Shown here: in pieces, positions 8,754 to 17,022 of the stretch
How the letters are laid out: every line of letters starts with the position of its first letter
How positions within the stretch are numbered: position 1 is the stretch's first letter
NCBI RefSeq assembly: GCF_016773205.1
Contig: NZ_JAETWB010000033.1
Location: forward strand, 1 to 38,929
Length of the DNA: 38,929 bases
From: Belnapia arida
GTDB taxonomy: Bacteria; Pseudomonadota; Alphaproteobacteria; Acetobacterales; Acetobacteraceae
Reading direction: 5' to 3'
Translations under genes and position numbers: made by a program
The notes under the pieces: model-generated
Told to the model about the DNA's origin: nothing
Database searches by the model: none
The model's input: only the letters and a program-made list of their open reading frames with translations

Positions 8754-8819
8754 TCGGTGTCGTGCTGCATTGCTGGTAGTGGGCTAGCACCAGCTGCTGC
8801 GGCGACCGACATTCACGGC

Positions 8820-9052
8820 ATGAGCCTGCCCCCCGACCAGATGGCGTCCGCAAAGCCGAAGATCTCGCCCGAGGAGCGCCGGCGCCGAACCGCCGATCGG
8901 CTGACCATGATCCGATTGAAGATGGCGATCGGCCGTGAGCTGGATGAGCGGGGCATCAGTGGCACGAAGGCGACGTCGAGCGGCTTGAAGCTACGGCGGC
9001 TCGGCTAGGGGTGCGGGTGCAGGAACCAGCGAGTAGCGCTTTGACAGGCTAA
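8820..9052 (+). pseudogene. Small conserved hypothetical with internal deletion/frameshift
   Basis: Frame one starts at the ATG at 8820 and gives a basic helical N-terminus (SPEERRRRTADRLTMIRLKM, then GRELDERGI). Just after that, near 8957, the other half of the same family appears in a different frame: QWHEGDVERLEATAARLGVRV, ending at TAA 9050-9052. In related small Acetobacteraceae proteins, as I recall them, these two parts are separated by about 20 residues containing an HTH-like segment. The simplest reading is an internal deletion that also changed frame. Read in frame one, the protein instead ends after a few foreign residues at 9008. Confidence 0.6.
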
Positions 9053-9210
9053 ACAGCTCCTTGATTTATTTCCAGGTGACGCATTCGGTACACCCTCGTG
9101 GTTGCGGGGCGGGCTAGGAGCCGCACTACCTCCTAGCGGCAGCGATTGCTCGCCTTCTTGTGCCTGGCTTGTCTCACCTGCCTCCCCCGCACCTTACACC
9201 TGCGTGAAAA

Positions 9211-9300
9211 TCACGGGTTCTGCGGCCACGCCTCGCCATCATAGCGGCGATCGATGCGCTGGCGCGCTTCCGCCAGCAGCGCGTCCAGGCCCTCCGGCAT
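9211..9300 (-). CDS. Tiny ORF (29 aa), possible gene remnant
   Basis: A short minus-strand frame (MPEGLDALLAEARQRIDRRY and a few more residues) with natural helical composition. It follows the single-span protein gene that ends at 9366. There is no ribosome binding site, and the frame stays open upstream without an ATG, so it may be the tail of a lost gene. The rest of 9053-9365 shows nothing. Confidence 0.2.
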   Translation of the reverse strand: MPEGLDALLAEARQRIDRRYDGEAWPQNP

Positions 9301-9365
9301 GCTGCATTGCAGTTGAGCCTGCTTCAGCAGATTAATTTTTATCCTTAGTCTGACTGGCTCGGAGG

Positions 9366-9731
9366 TTACTGCAAGCCTTCGGCTTCTCGTGCCTCACGTC
9401 GAATACGGTTCAAGGTATCGTGGTACCCGCTGCAGTAGAGCCGTTCAGACGGTGAGCGGGCAGATGTAGGGGTGTCGTAAAGACAGGGACGGCCCGCCAA
9501 CGCGTCAGCCTCACCCTGAGCGTAAGGCATCAAAGCGTCTTTCCCGGCGTCGCCATGCTTACCTTCACTCGGTCCAGACAAAGCCGGATTGCTCTCTCTG
9601 CCCGCAGTGTCGTGTGCCGGCTGTATCATCCAAAAGACCAGCAACATGCCGCCGCCTATCACAAGCGAGAGCAGTGCCCCCATGTAGGTGATCGCGGTCG
9701 AAAACCCGAAAAGCTGGATCTCTGACATCAT
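9366..9731 (-). CDS. Single-span membrane protein, hypothetical
   Basis: About 121 residues. A transmembrane helix at about residues 10-40 (ITYMGALLSLVIGGGMLLVFW) is followed by a soluble, charged tail with two cysteines (CLYDTP and YCSGYHD) and a basic, helical C-terminus. The Met at 9731 or the next one at 9728 is the likely start; a TTG further up (9746) is less likely. Topology suggests a short cytoplasmic or periplasmic anchor with an exported tail. The family was not recognised. It is divergent from the small gene at 10005. Confidence 0.55.
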   Translation of the reverse strand: MMSEIQLFGFSTAITYMGALLSLVIGGGMLLVFWMIQPAHDTAGRESNPALSGPSEGKHGDAGKDALMPYAQGEADALAGRPCLYDTPTSARSPSERLYCSGYHDTLNRIRREAREAEGLQ

Positions 9732-10004
9732 CGGCTTTAGAACCAATCCGGACCATTCCGAATTAGCATAGTTCAGCTTTGGTGTTGGTAACTTTACGTG
9801 GATAAAACTTAAGGTTTCTCAGTGAGGCAGCGCTCATAACAGGGCAATCGCTATCGAGTAGTTGGTCCTCGAGCTATGCGTCAGCGTGAGGGTGCTGAGC
9901 AGGCTCTGGCAAGGGCTATGAAGTGGTGCTTGCCTAACCTCTTATTTGAACAAGAGAGGAAGGAGGAAGCTAGTCAAGCCATGGTTAGTTAGCTGGAGAG
10001 AAAG

Positions 10005-10208
10005 ATGCTGCTCTATTTCACAGCCCCAGGTAATCAAAAATGTGCAATTAATGCGAGACATGTGATTTATATTTTGCCAGAGACGGACGGAACCAGAGTC
10101 CACTTCATTGGATCTAACGGGAGAGGAAGTACGATTTACGTCAAAGAAGCTTTCGAGGTTGTATGTGATGAGATAGCAAGGGTGCTGCAAGCAGTTCGTA
10201 GCGCTTAA
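10005..10208 (+). CDS. Small FlbD-like hypothetical protein
   Basis: 67 residues with a pattern that recalls the small FlbD/SwrD beta fold: a first strand, AINARHVIYILPE, a beta hairpin, then IYVKEAFEVVCDEIARVLQ as strand plus helix. GGAGAG about eight bases upstream supports the ATG at 10005. Base composition is clearly lower in GC than the surroundings, which hints at a foreign origin. No flagellar genes are near, so a flagellar role is not implied; it may be a free-standing version of this small domain. Confidence 0.6.
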   Translation: MLLYFTAPGNQKCAINARHVIYILPETDGTRVHFIGSNGRGSTIYVKEAFEVVCDEIARVLQAVRSA

Positions 10209-10235
10209 GGAGCATCCGCTCGATAAGATACTAAA

Positions 10236-10352
10236 ATGAAGTGGATGCTTGTGGTCATGGTCTTCGAGTTATTTCCAGTAAAGACGGGCCTAATGTTCTC
10301 AAGCGACGGGTGCTGGTTTGAGGTAAAAACGACAGCGGTGACAGCTAGATAG
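10236..10352 (+). CDS. Small ORF (38 aa), likely 3'-truncated
   Basis: An ATG at 10236 opens a hydrophobic N-terminus (MKWMLVVMVFELFPVKTGLM) that resembles the start of a small secreted protein family of alphaproteobacteria in which a VKT motif follows a short signal segment. The usual continuation of about 60 residues with two cysteines is missing, and the frame ends at TAG 10350-10352. It follows the 67-residue gene by 27 bases. It is probably a fragment; the assignment is tentative. Confidence 0.3.
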   Translation: MKWMLVVMVFELFPVKTGLMFSSDGCWFEVKTTAVTAR

Positions 10353-10716
10353 TAACCATCTGCGCCTCGAACGACGACAGATCCGTCCTCCGCATCAGCG
10401 TTCCTGGTGGCCTTACGGAACTGCTCGACGAAGCTCGCTCCGCGGCGATCGTCGCTTGGACGGCCACCCCTGGCATTACGAGCGGCACTGAGGGTGAGTG
10501 GCCCACAGCCATTTCCAGTGGGCGCGCAATGGATTACCTAGCTCCCCCGGAAGCCGGAAGGGGCTTGTTAGCTGCGAATGCACTAACCCCGCGGCGCGGT
10601 AGGACAGGCCGGGCCCAGATGGGCCCTCTCTCAGCCCTTCGCTAGCTTCGCCCAGGCCCGTAGCACCGCGGCGCACATCGCCCGGCGGTTCTGTCGTGGA
10701 CCATTGCCCCTGCTGG
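10353..10716. other. Intergenic region next to IS481 remnant
   Basis: No gene is supported here. A minus-strand frame continues from the IS481 remnant past its true stop at 10717, but in a different frame and with no family character. The segment probably holds the outer end of the old element and flanking sequence; no terminal inverted repeat pair could be confirmed. Confidence 0.3.
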
Positions 10717-11060
10717 CTAGATGTTTGGTCCCGGGATTTGGTGGTGCGGGTCATGGATGAACCTGGACGGCTCTTCTGTCCAAGCTTTGCACAAGCTTTG
10801 CAGATAGCCTTGTATGGCGTGAGGCTAGGTAGGGTCTTCGGGCGACGGGCGAAATTGTAGGTCGGGACGAAGTCGGCGAGGTGCTGACGGCGTTGGTCGT
10901 GGCTCTCATAGTGGAAGCGCTTGCCAGCGGCATCCTTGATGATGCGGTTCTAGCGTTCGAATCTAGCCGTTCATCCACGAGTGCCGCGGCTTGGTGAGCT
11001 TGTGTTCGATGTTGAGTTCGACGCAGGCAAAGTCAAAGTCGTGGTGGAGCATCGGCTCGC
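10717..11060 (-). pseudogene. IS481-family transposase C-terminal remnant
   Basis: The minus strand can be read as the last third of an IS481-type integrase-fold transposase. It runs through NIEHKLTKPRHSWMNG, an amber codon where the family has Gln, a one-base insertion, NRIIKDAAGKRFHYESHDQ, HLADFVPTYNFARRPKTL and SLTPYKAICKA. After another frame change the normal tail KAWTEEPSRFIHDPHHQIPG ends at 10717. The catalytic Glu region lies near the frameshift. The N-terminal two thirds are absent. Confidence 0.75.
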
Positions 11061-11191
11061 TGCGCGCCAACATTTGTTGGAATTCGCCAAGCTCAACTCA
11101 ACCGTTACTGCCAACCCCTACCGGCTGCTTTCATCGGAACGTCTTTCGGTCACGCTTGCGAGGTAGAGCTGCTAGCCCATAGGGGGACCGG

Positions 11192-12046
11192 ATGTGCAGA
11201 CTTCTTCCTCTGAATTGCGCCACCGCGCTGCTGGCAGCGATGCACTTCTCGTTCGCCACGCCCGCAGTAGCAGCGGTAGAAGAGCCAATTGAGCTTGCCG
11301 ACGACCCGTTTCAGATTACCGACCCCGTCGCGGCCAAGCCCGGTGCAGCCGAGGCTGCTTTCATCGGCGCCTACGAGAGAGCGCGGCAAGGCTCGGTGCG
11401 CAACACCGGCGCCGTCGAGACCCAGCTATCGATGGGTGTTGTGCCAGGCTTGGAGCTCCGCATCGGTCAAGTTGGCGCCTATGGCAACCTCGAGACCCGT
11501 CGGAAGCTGGGTGCTGTCAGCGAAGGCCTCAGCCCGTCAGAGGATGGCGGGCAGGCAGCATGGGGAGGCGCGACCCGGATTGGTGCGCTGTACGAGTTCA
11601 GCGATGGACGTGGCGGGTACCCTGCTATTGCAGGCCTGATGCGGATACGGACCCTCTATGGCCCCGGCAAACCCGCTTACGAAACCGAAGCCGTGGCGCT
11701 AATAGGCAGGACGTTTCCTTTCGGGAAGCAGGCCATCGGCACCCATCTCAACATTGGCTGGGTGGCTCGCTTGGAGCCACAGTTTGGCGAGCGGCCGAAC
11801 CGCTATCTGGTGAATGCTTCTGTTGGTCAGGCGCTCTCCCCTGCCACCGCTCTCGTTCTGACATATGCCAGGGAGCAGCAGGAGCGGGGTGACCGCGACT
11901 ACAGCCTCATTCAAGCTGGAGTTCGCCACCGGCTCTCAGGAAGCCGGGTCGTGCTGGGCCTCGCTGCCGGGTTTGGGACCACCCGTGACACGCCACGCTA
12001 TCAGGTCGCGGTCGCCCTGCAATGGCAACTCGGTGATGCCTGGTAG
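11192..12046 (+). CDS. Outer-membrane beta-barrel (MetA-phenol-degradation-like) protein
   Basis: About 284 residues with a signal peptide (hydrophobic stretch to AVAA near residue 28) and alternating beta strands to the end, closing with a terminal aromatic strand (YQVAVALQWQLGDAW). The layout (VETQLSMGVVPGLELRIG early, HLNIGWVARLEP in the middle, YSLIQAGVRHRL late) matches the PF13557-type porin-like proteins first named from phenol degradation operons. These are probably channels for hydrophobic compounds, but the substrate is unknown. An inner ATG at 11237 would still leave part of the signal. It heads a + strand group with a PRC-barrel gene and a PepSY-like gene. Confidence 0.7.
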   Translation: MCRLLPLNCATALLAAMHFSFATPAVAAVEEPIELADDPFQITDPVAAKPGAAEAAFIGAYERARQGSVRNTGAVETQLSMGVVPGLELRIGQVGAYGNLETRRKLGAVSEGLSPSEDGGQAAWGGATRIGALYEFSDGRGGYPAIAGLMRIRTLYGPGKPAYETEAVALIGRTFPFGKQAIGTHLNIGWVARLEPQFGERPNRYLVNASVGQALSPATALVLTYAREQQERGDRDYSLIQAGVRHRLSGSRVVLGLAAGFGTTRDTPRYQVAVALQWQLGDAW

Positions 12047-12075
12047 AATTCAGTGATCAGCCAACGGAGACGGTA

Positions 12076-12479
12076 ATGTCAGAAGCCACGGGAACCGGCA
12101 TCACAGGCGGCGAAGGTGTTGCCACAAACGAAACAGATCGACTGATTTCCTCCGACAAGGTCGAAGGCACGCCTGTCTACAGTCGCGCCGGAGATTGCCT
12201 TGGTTCAATCTATACGCTGATGTCGACAGGCTCTCCGGCCAGGTTTCCTACGTTGTCATGAGCTTCGGCGGCATTCTAGGGATTGGTGAACGCTACCACC
12301 CCCTGCCCTGGAAGACGTTGAATTACGACAAAGACTTGAGCGGCTATGTAGCGGATGTCTCGCGCGCACAGTTGGAAGCGGCACCGAGCTATGGCCGCGA
12401 CGAGACACCGTGGACCGAGCCGGGTTATGGCCGCAGCGCTTATGACTACTACGGCTTGGCCTACCCTGGCATCATGTGA
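12076..12479 (+). pseudogene. PRC-barrel domain protein with one-base frameshift
   Basis: The N-terminal half (ETDRLISSDKVEGTPVYSR, then GDCLGSIYTLM) and the C-terminal half (DRLSGQVSYVVMSFGGILG, then HPLPWKTLNYDKDLSGYV) are the two parts of one PRC-barrel protein, but they lie in different frames that meet near 12222. Restoring one G in ATG-TCGAC would rebuild LMVDRLSGQ and a protein of about 134 residues. PRC-barrel proteins of this type are stress-associated, often binding RNA or photosynthetic complexes. The defect is a single base, so it is either a recent mutation or a sequencing error. It sits 29 bases after the beta-barrel gene. Confidence 0.85.
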
Positions 12480-12617
12480 ACATAGGGCGGCACCACCTCC
12501 CGGTTGGACCGCAATGTCATCGGACGGTGACATAACTACGAAGTCGTGGTCTTAGGTGGCACGCATGGTGCGCTTGGCAGCGTCTGCACGACGCCAGCCG
12601 GGAACGAGGAGCGCACC

Positions 12618-13124
12618 ATGGCCTATGTTTTGAAAGCCGCGGCTATTGCGGCAATATTTGCCGCTGCCGTTGGCCACAACGCCGCGCAGGCACAAAGCGC
12701 GAAGCTGGAGATGAATCAGATTCCGCCCCACATTGCGGCAGCGGCGCGGGCCGCCGGCGGCTTTGAGCAGATTTCCGAGGCCGGCGTTGAGATCGAGTCC
12801 GGGCGACTGACCTTCGAACTCAAGGGGCGCACCCGGGAAGGCCGCGTGCGTGAGGTGGATGTGTTGATGTTCGGCGAGATCGAGGAGATCGAGGAGGAGA
12901 TCCAGCAAAACGAAGTGCCGCCGCCGGTGATGCAGGCCGTGCAGCGTTGGATGGCGAACTTCAGGCCGACCAAGATCGAGCGGAGCGAACGGCCAGTGCC
13001 TGGAGGCAATGGCGCAACCTTCATGGTCTATGAGTTCGAAGGTCAGCACGGCGGCATGGACGTGGATGTCGAAGTGTCTGCGGACGGCAGCCGCCTGATG
13101 ATCGTGGACGACACCAAAGGCTGA
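12618..13124 (+). CDS. Periplasmic PepSY-like protein
   Basis: 168 residues with a cleavable signal peptide (Ala-rich core, cleavage near AQAQ at residue 25). One or two repeats follow of the PepSY-like pattern: a helix (PHIAAAARAAGGFEQI) followed by beta strands (GVEIESGRLTFELKG). An acidic helix EIEEIEEEIQQNEVPPPV and a second helix-strand unit (PVMQAVQRWMANFRPTKI) come next. PepSY-type domains often inhibit proteases or bind metals; the role here is unknown. GAGGAG at 12606-12611 fixes the start at 12618. It is the last gene before a strong hairpin. Confidence 0.7.
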   Translation: MAYVLKAAAIAAIFAAAVGHNAAQAQSAKLEMNQIPPHIAAAARAAGGFEQISEAGVEIESGRLTFELKGRTREGRVREVDVLMFGEIEEIEEEIQQNEVPPPVMQAVQRWMANFRPTKIERSERPVPGGNGATFMVYEFEGQHGGMDVDVEVSADGSRLMIVDDTKG

Positions 13125-13131
13125 TCGATCG

Positions 13132-13162
13132 TGCACGGACAGGCACTTTGCCTGTCCGTGCA
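13132..13162 (+). terminator. 14-bp perfect hairpin, probable terminator
   Basis: TGCACGGACAGGCA (13132-13145) pairs perfectly with 13149-13162 around a three-base loop (CTT). It starts eight bases after the PepSY-like gene stop, between convergent genes. No T-run follows on either strand, so it may act as a Rho-assisted terminator, an mRNA 3'-end stabiliser or, less likely, a protein-binding palindrome. Confidence 0.6.
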
Positions 13163-13484
13163 TAACACTTCCGGTGTTAGAACGCTTTCTGTGCAGCCTC
13201 GCGGCTTTGTCCTCCAAGGACAGCCACGATCGCCAGCAGGTGCGCGCCACCCGCAGGTGGCACTCCGTCTTCGCCAACGGTCGCAACTCGCCAGGCGGCA
13301 GGTCTTTCCAGATCATCAGCGCCGGCGTAGCCCGTCTCCAGATGCCTTGCCTATCGCTGAATCGTACCCGACCGCATCGGCTCAGGTCCAGCGGGTCAGA
13401 CCTTCAGGAGCTTGGTGTCAACCCGAAGCGCCAAAAACAGGGCAGCTCAGGCTAGCCAAGCTTAATTCCAACTTGGAGTATCAG
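13163..13484. other. Convergent intergenic region
   Basis: No supported gene. A minus-strand stretch near 13190-13316 reads as plausible protein (KDLPPGELRPLAKTECHLR) for about 40 residues but runs on into the antisense of the PepSY-like gene. It could be a leftover fragment of an unrelated gene. Confidence 0.3.
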
Positions 13485-14912
13485 TCAGGGCGACACCGCG
13501 GTCACCTCCGCAACCGCCTCTTTGCGCGGCGTTAAACGATTCCAAGCATCCAGAGCGGCAATCTTGTAAGCCTCAGCAAGCGTTGGGTAGTTAAAAGTGT
13601 TATCGATGAAGTAGTCCAAGGTACCACCCAGATTCAGAACCGCTTGACCAATGTGCACCAGCTCCGTTGCCCCCTCCCCTACGATGTGCACACCCAGAAG
13701 CCGACGCGTCTCAATCGAGACAATCATCTTCAGCAAGCCGCCATTCAGACCCATGATGTGCCCGCGAGAGGTTTCCCGAAGGCGGGCGATGCCACATTCA
13801 TAAGGCGTTCCAGCCTTGCGCACCTCTTCCTCACTCAGACCTACCATGGAGATCTCGGGTACCGAGTAAATGCCATAGGGGAAAAAGGCCGGCACTGGGG
13901 GCAGCGGCTCACCGCAAGCGTGACAAGCCGCTATGCGCCCCTGCTCCAGCGAGGTGGACGCCAAGCTGGGAAATCCGATCACGTCACCGGTGGCATAGAT
14001 ATGTGGCACTGCTGTCTGGAAGGTTTGCGGGTCCACTGTCAGGCGGCCACGATCGTCGGAAGCCAGGCCACACGCCGAGAGGTTCAGTGTGTCAGTGGCG
14101 CCCACGCGCCCAGCAGTGAAGAGCAGCATCTCAGACCGCACGCGCCGGCCGCCCTCCAACATCGCCACAGGCTGGCTATTTTCGAACTCAATGGATTGCA
14201 CCTTCGAACCAAGGCGAAAGCCTACTCCACGGTCCCGCAGTTGGTGGACGAAGTCATCCACCAGTTCACGGTCTACAAAGTCGAGAAAGCTGCTGCGCGG
14301 TTCCACCAATGTCACACGCACGTCCAGCGCGGAGAAGATCGTAGCATACTCCACGCCAATAACTCCGGCGCCGACAACGGTCATCGACCGCGGCAGCGTG
14401 GTGAGTTCCACAAGTTCGTCGCTGTCTATCACCGTGGTGTGGTTGAACGGGATGTGGGAAGGGCGCAAGGGGCGAGTCCCCACGGCAATCACAATTCGCG
14501 CTGCCTCGACTGTCTGGCTCTCGCCGGACTCCACCTGCACTTCAATTCGGTGCGGGTTAACGAAGGTAGCCAGACCTCGCAGCATGTGCACCCGGTTGCG
14601 GGCGAACTGGTGCTCCAAGGTTTCGACCTCATGCTCCAGGGTCTTGTGCAACCGGGTCATCAGGTCGCCAGCCTCGATGTCCTGCTTCACGCGATACGCC
14701 AGACCGTAAAAGCCTCGCTCGCGCCAGCCTGTCAGGTTCAGCACGGTTTCGCGTAGCGTCTTGGACGGGATGGTACCGGTGTGCACCGAAACGCCACCAA
14801 CGCGCCGGCCCTTTTCGATGACCAGAACTGAGCGGCCCAGCTTGGCTGCCTGCACTGCGGCCCGTCGTCCGGATGGCCCACTGCCGATGACGACCAGATC
14901 GTATGACTGCAT
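13485..14912 (-). CDS. sthA: Soluble Si-specific NAD(P)+ transhydrogenase
   Basis: 475 residues, a flavoprotein disulfide-reductase fold that moves hydride between NADPH and NAD+ in the cytosol. The N-terminal FAD motif is GSGPSG (residues 10-15). The region that is a redox CxxxxC in lipoamide dehydrogenases reads GGVSVHTGTIPSK, with no cysteines, the hallmark of SthA. A second dinucleotide site (VVGAGVIGVEYA) is near residue 182, the FAD-binding ATGDVIG follows, and the C-terminal dimer domain ends the protein. The length is normal for the family. The start at 14912 is well placed ahead of the FAD motif. It is monocistronic and convergent with the PepSY-like gene. A plasmid copy could help balance NADPH. 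Confidence 0.92.
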   Translation of the reverse strand: MQSYDLVVIGSGPSGRRAAVQAAKLGRSVLVIEKGRRVGGVSVHTGTIPSKTLRETVLNLTGWRERGFYGLAYRVKQDIEAGDLMTRLHKTLEHEVETLEHQFARNRVHMLRGLATFVNPHRIEVQVESGESQTVEAARIVIAVGTRPLRPSHIPFNHTTVIDSDELVELTTLPRSMTVVGAGVIGVEYATIFSALDVRVTLVEPRSSFLDFVDRELVDDFVHQLRDRGVGFRLGSKVQSIEFENSQPVAMLEGGRRVRSEMLLFTAGRVGATDTLNLSACGLASDDRGRLTVDPQTFQTAVPHIYATGDVIGFPSLASTSLEQGRIAACHACGEPLPPVPAFFPYGIYSVPEISMVGLSEEEVRKAGTPYECGIARLRETSRGHIMGLNGGLLKMIVSIETRRLLGVHIVGEGATELVHIGQAVLNLGGTLDYFIDNTFNYPTLAEAYKIAALDAWNRLTPRKEAVAEVTAVSP

Positions 14913-15263
14913 GCAGCTATCCCCGCTCTACCTACGAGATGTGTACGGGACAATAAGGCCGATGTTGTCAAGTGCTTCAGCCCAGTGCGCGGCGTTTGAG
15001 GTATCGAGGACGTAGCCGCCGGCCCATGACAGCCAGATGCTTCGTCACCGGGGGCGCCTTGATCTGAACGCGCCGGGTTAGATGTGCGCACGGCAGCTCG
15101 TCGACGCAGTTCGCGTTGACACTAGCGACCGACAAACTCGCCCGTGCGCTCGATCTCGATCCGCTGGAGCTGCGGCTTCGCTAATATGCCAGTATAGATT
15201 CGGTCAACGGCAAGCCTTGATCGCATCCAGCCACTAACAGCACCGATGCACCAATGCTGTGCC
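14913..15263. other. Intergenic region upstream of sthA
   Basis: No gene is supported. This stretch carries the sthA promoter, but no clear -35/-10 pair could be chosen. Confidence 0.3.
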
Positions 15264-16073
15264 TCAGCCGAGCGGGATAAAGGGGCGCCCAGCGAGCGCT
15301 TGGATGAGCAGGCCCACTGTTGCTCCTGACCAGAGCAGAGAGGCAACCACGAGGGCAGAGCGTGCCCTCCGTGTGGTCCAGGCACGGAGGGCGAGGCCGA
15401 GCAGTGGGAGAGACTGCGCAGCATGTAAGCCTACGAAGTGCGCGACCCGTATATCTCCAGCCGTACCGGACCAGCCAAGCAGCGGGATGCTGAGCCCGGC
15501 ATCGCCGATGCTACCCACGACTGCGCCATTGTTGAGTGAGATGGACCAGCCCGTGACCAGCCCTGCGATGCCGGAGACGAGCAGCCCAAGCCCGACAGCG
15601 AGGCTGACAAGGCGGGGCACCTCGGGAGCCGGATGCCGCAGCGCCAGCACGCCGAACAGCGCGGTCGCCAGGACGATGAACGTCGCACCGATGCCCATCA
15701 GCACGTACATGGCCAGATCGAATGCGCTGGTAGCGAAGTGCGAGGGCAGGCCGCGCCCCCCTTGCACCGTGATCCAGCAGACCTCGAACAGCAACATGGC
15801 CGAAAAAATTAGCAGAATCGCCCTGACCATGCGGCCCTCCCTCGCGCGGCGCTCGATTACACCGAGCGCCAGGGCGACGGTCAGCACGTGCACAGCGAGG
15901 GACAGCTGGAACTTGAAGGGCTTTAGCCAGACTGAAACCCCGACAATGGTCCGGCCGTCCAGGGCTAAGCCGAAAAGGGTCGGTACGGCCATAGCGAGGA
16001 AGAGCAGGCCCAGCGACGTGGCCAGGAGCTCGCGCCGGAGCAGCAGCGCAACATGGGCGATGGTGTCGGACAT
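15264..16073 (-). CDS. Multi-pass inner-membrane protein, hypothetical
   Basis: About 269 residues with roughly seven transmembrane helices (for example LLATSLGLLFLAMAVPTLFG, VHVLTVALALGVI and AILLIFSAMLLFEVCWI) and short loops. No enzymatic motif was recognised. Conserved-looking polar residues inside the membrane region include His (SHFATSAFDLAMYV and RVAHFVGLHAAQSLPL), which could bind a cofactor. The Met at 16073 is chosen because it follows GGGGG by a few bases and lies 13 bases after the stop of the ABA4-like gene; an upstream in-frame Met at 16130 would overlap that gene. The two genes form a tight operon, so they probably act together in the membrane. Confidence 0.7.
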   Translation of the reverse strand: MSDTIAHVALLLRRELLATSLGLLFLAMAVPTLFGLALDGRTIVGVSVWLKPFKFQLSLAVHVLTVALALGVIERRAREGRMVRAILLIFSAMLLFEVCWITVQGGRGLPSHFATSAFDLAMYVLMGIGATFIVLATALFGVLALRHPAPEVPRLVSLAVGLGLLVSGIAGLVTGWSISLNNGAVVGSIGDAGLSIPLLGWSGTAGDIRVAHFVGLHAAQSLPLLGLALRAWTTRRARSALVVASLLWSGATVGLLIQALAGRPFIPLG

Positions 16074-16086
16074 GGATGAACCCCCA

Positions 16087-16521
16087 TCAGGCGTTGTGAA
16101 ACCTCGGGCGCAGCAGCGCGGTGCCAGCAACGGACACGAGCAGCCCGACTGGCCCGAACAGGAAGACCAGAGGCAGTGCTGGGAGCAGCAACCAGCGGGT
16201 CAGGCCGCGGCGGTCCACCTCATCGGCGATCCAGCCGCCGACCAGGAGATCGAAGGCGAGGTAGTGTGCCCAACCGGCCAGTAGCATGCGTGGGTCTTCG
16301 AACAGGCGGGCGACCGCGGTGAGGGTGTCGTAGCCGCCCACCGTGTCCGGCCAGGCGACAGCCACCAGCGCCGCGTAGAAGACCGACAGCAGAATTGGCA
16401 CGACGCGGCCGGCAACGCCGACCCGCAACCAGGACTGGCCCGTGAGGATGCCGAGGATCAGCGACGCCCATCCGGCCAAGGCCACCGTGTTGGCGATCTG
16501 GAACAAGTTGTCGGGGTTCAT
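16087..16521 (-). CDS. ABA4-like (DUF4281) membrane protein
   Basis: 144 residues with four transmembrane helices. The signature is GWAHYLAFDLLVGGWI, the HYLxFDLxxGxWI motif of the ABA4-like family, whose plant founder is needed for neoxanthin synthesis. Bacterial members are uncharacterised but are suspected of acting on carotenoids or other isoprenoids. The start at 16521 gives a family-like N-terminus (MNPDNLFQIANTVALAGW). It is the first gene of a two-gene operon with the seven-helix protein, 13 bases away. No carotenoid genes are seen in this window. Confidence 0.8.
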   Translation of the reverse strand: MNPDNLFQIANTVALAGWASLILGILTGQSWLRVGVAGRVVPILLSVFYAALVAVAWPDTVGGYDTLTAVARLFEDPRMLLAGWAHYLAFDLLVGGWIADEVDRRGLTRWLLLPALPLVFLFGPVGLLVSVAGTALLRPRFHNA

Positions 16522-16625
16522 GTTTGTTGCTTTCAGTGCGGGTCTGACGCGTGTTGGTCGGCCGCCCCGTTACAGGCCACCAGCCGCCGGCGCTGGAGGC
16601 CGGCAGTCCGTAGCTGCCATGCCGC

Positions 16626-16865
16626 TTAGGCACCGCTGGCAGCCGAAGGCTGGCTCGTCGAGGAAGGGGCAAGCTTGCTGGAATTCGCCCCGGCATATCC
16701 CGACACGACGGCGGGGCCGACGCTTACGACGCCAGACCAGCCGGCGACGGGATCGGAGCCTGAGCTCTGCTGCGCCTGGGCTGGGGGAGTGGTGAGCAGC
16801 TGCGCGGCAAATAGCAGCGGTAACCGAAGGCCGAAGACGGAAAGCGCACGAAGGCTAAACAACAT
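16626..16865 (-). pseudogene. N-terminal fragment of a MipA/OmpV-like secreted protein
   Basis: 79 residues: a signal peptide (hydrophobic LPLLFAAQLL, cleavage near AQAQ), then GWSGVVSVGPAVVSGYAGAN, which resembles the first strand of MipA/OmpV outer-membrane proteins. The frame ends after a low-complexity Ser/Ala tail instead of the usual 200 further residues. AGGAG lies nine bases before the ATG. It is divergent from the two-component genes at 17023, an arrangement in which the regulator often controls the neighbour. The family call is tentative; the truncation is the more certain point. Confidence 0.4.
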
Positions 16866-17022
16866 GGGAGGATGCTCCTGTTCATAGGAGGCATCCTTAG
16901 GCGCCGGCTTTTGCGGGATGATGTGGGTGTTCTGTCAGCGCCGCCACTGTGTGTCAGAACTGAAACAAAGCTGTGAAAACTCGGTTATACAGGAACGTGG
17001 CTCGGGCGTTAAAAGGAGTGTC

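Noticed and set aside
13644-14756. Plus-strand frame of 370 codons
   Set aside because: Exact antisense of sthA, which has all family motifs.
15259-16284. Plus-strand frame of 341 codons
   Set aside because: Antisense of the two membrane-protein genes; Ser/Arg-rich with no domain.
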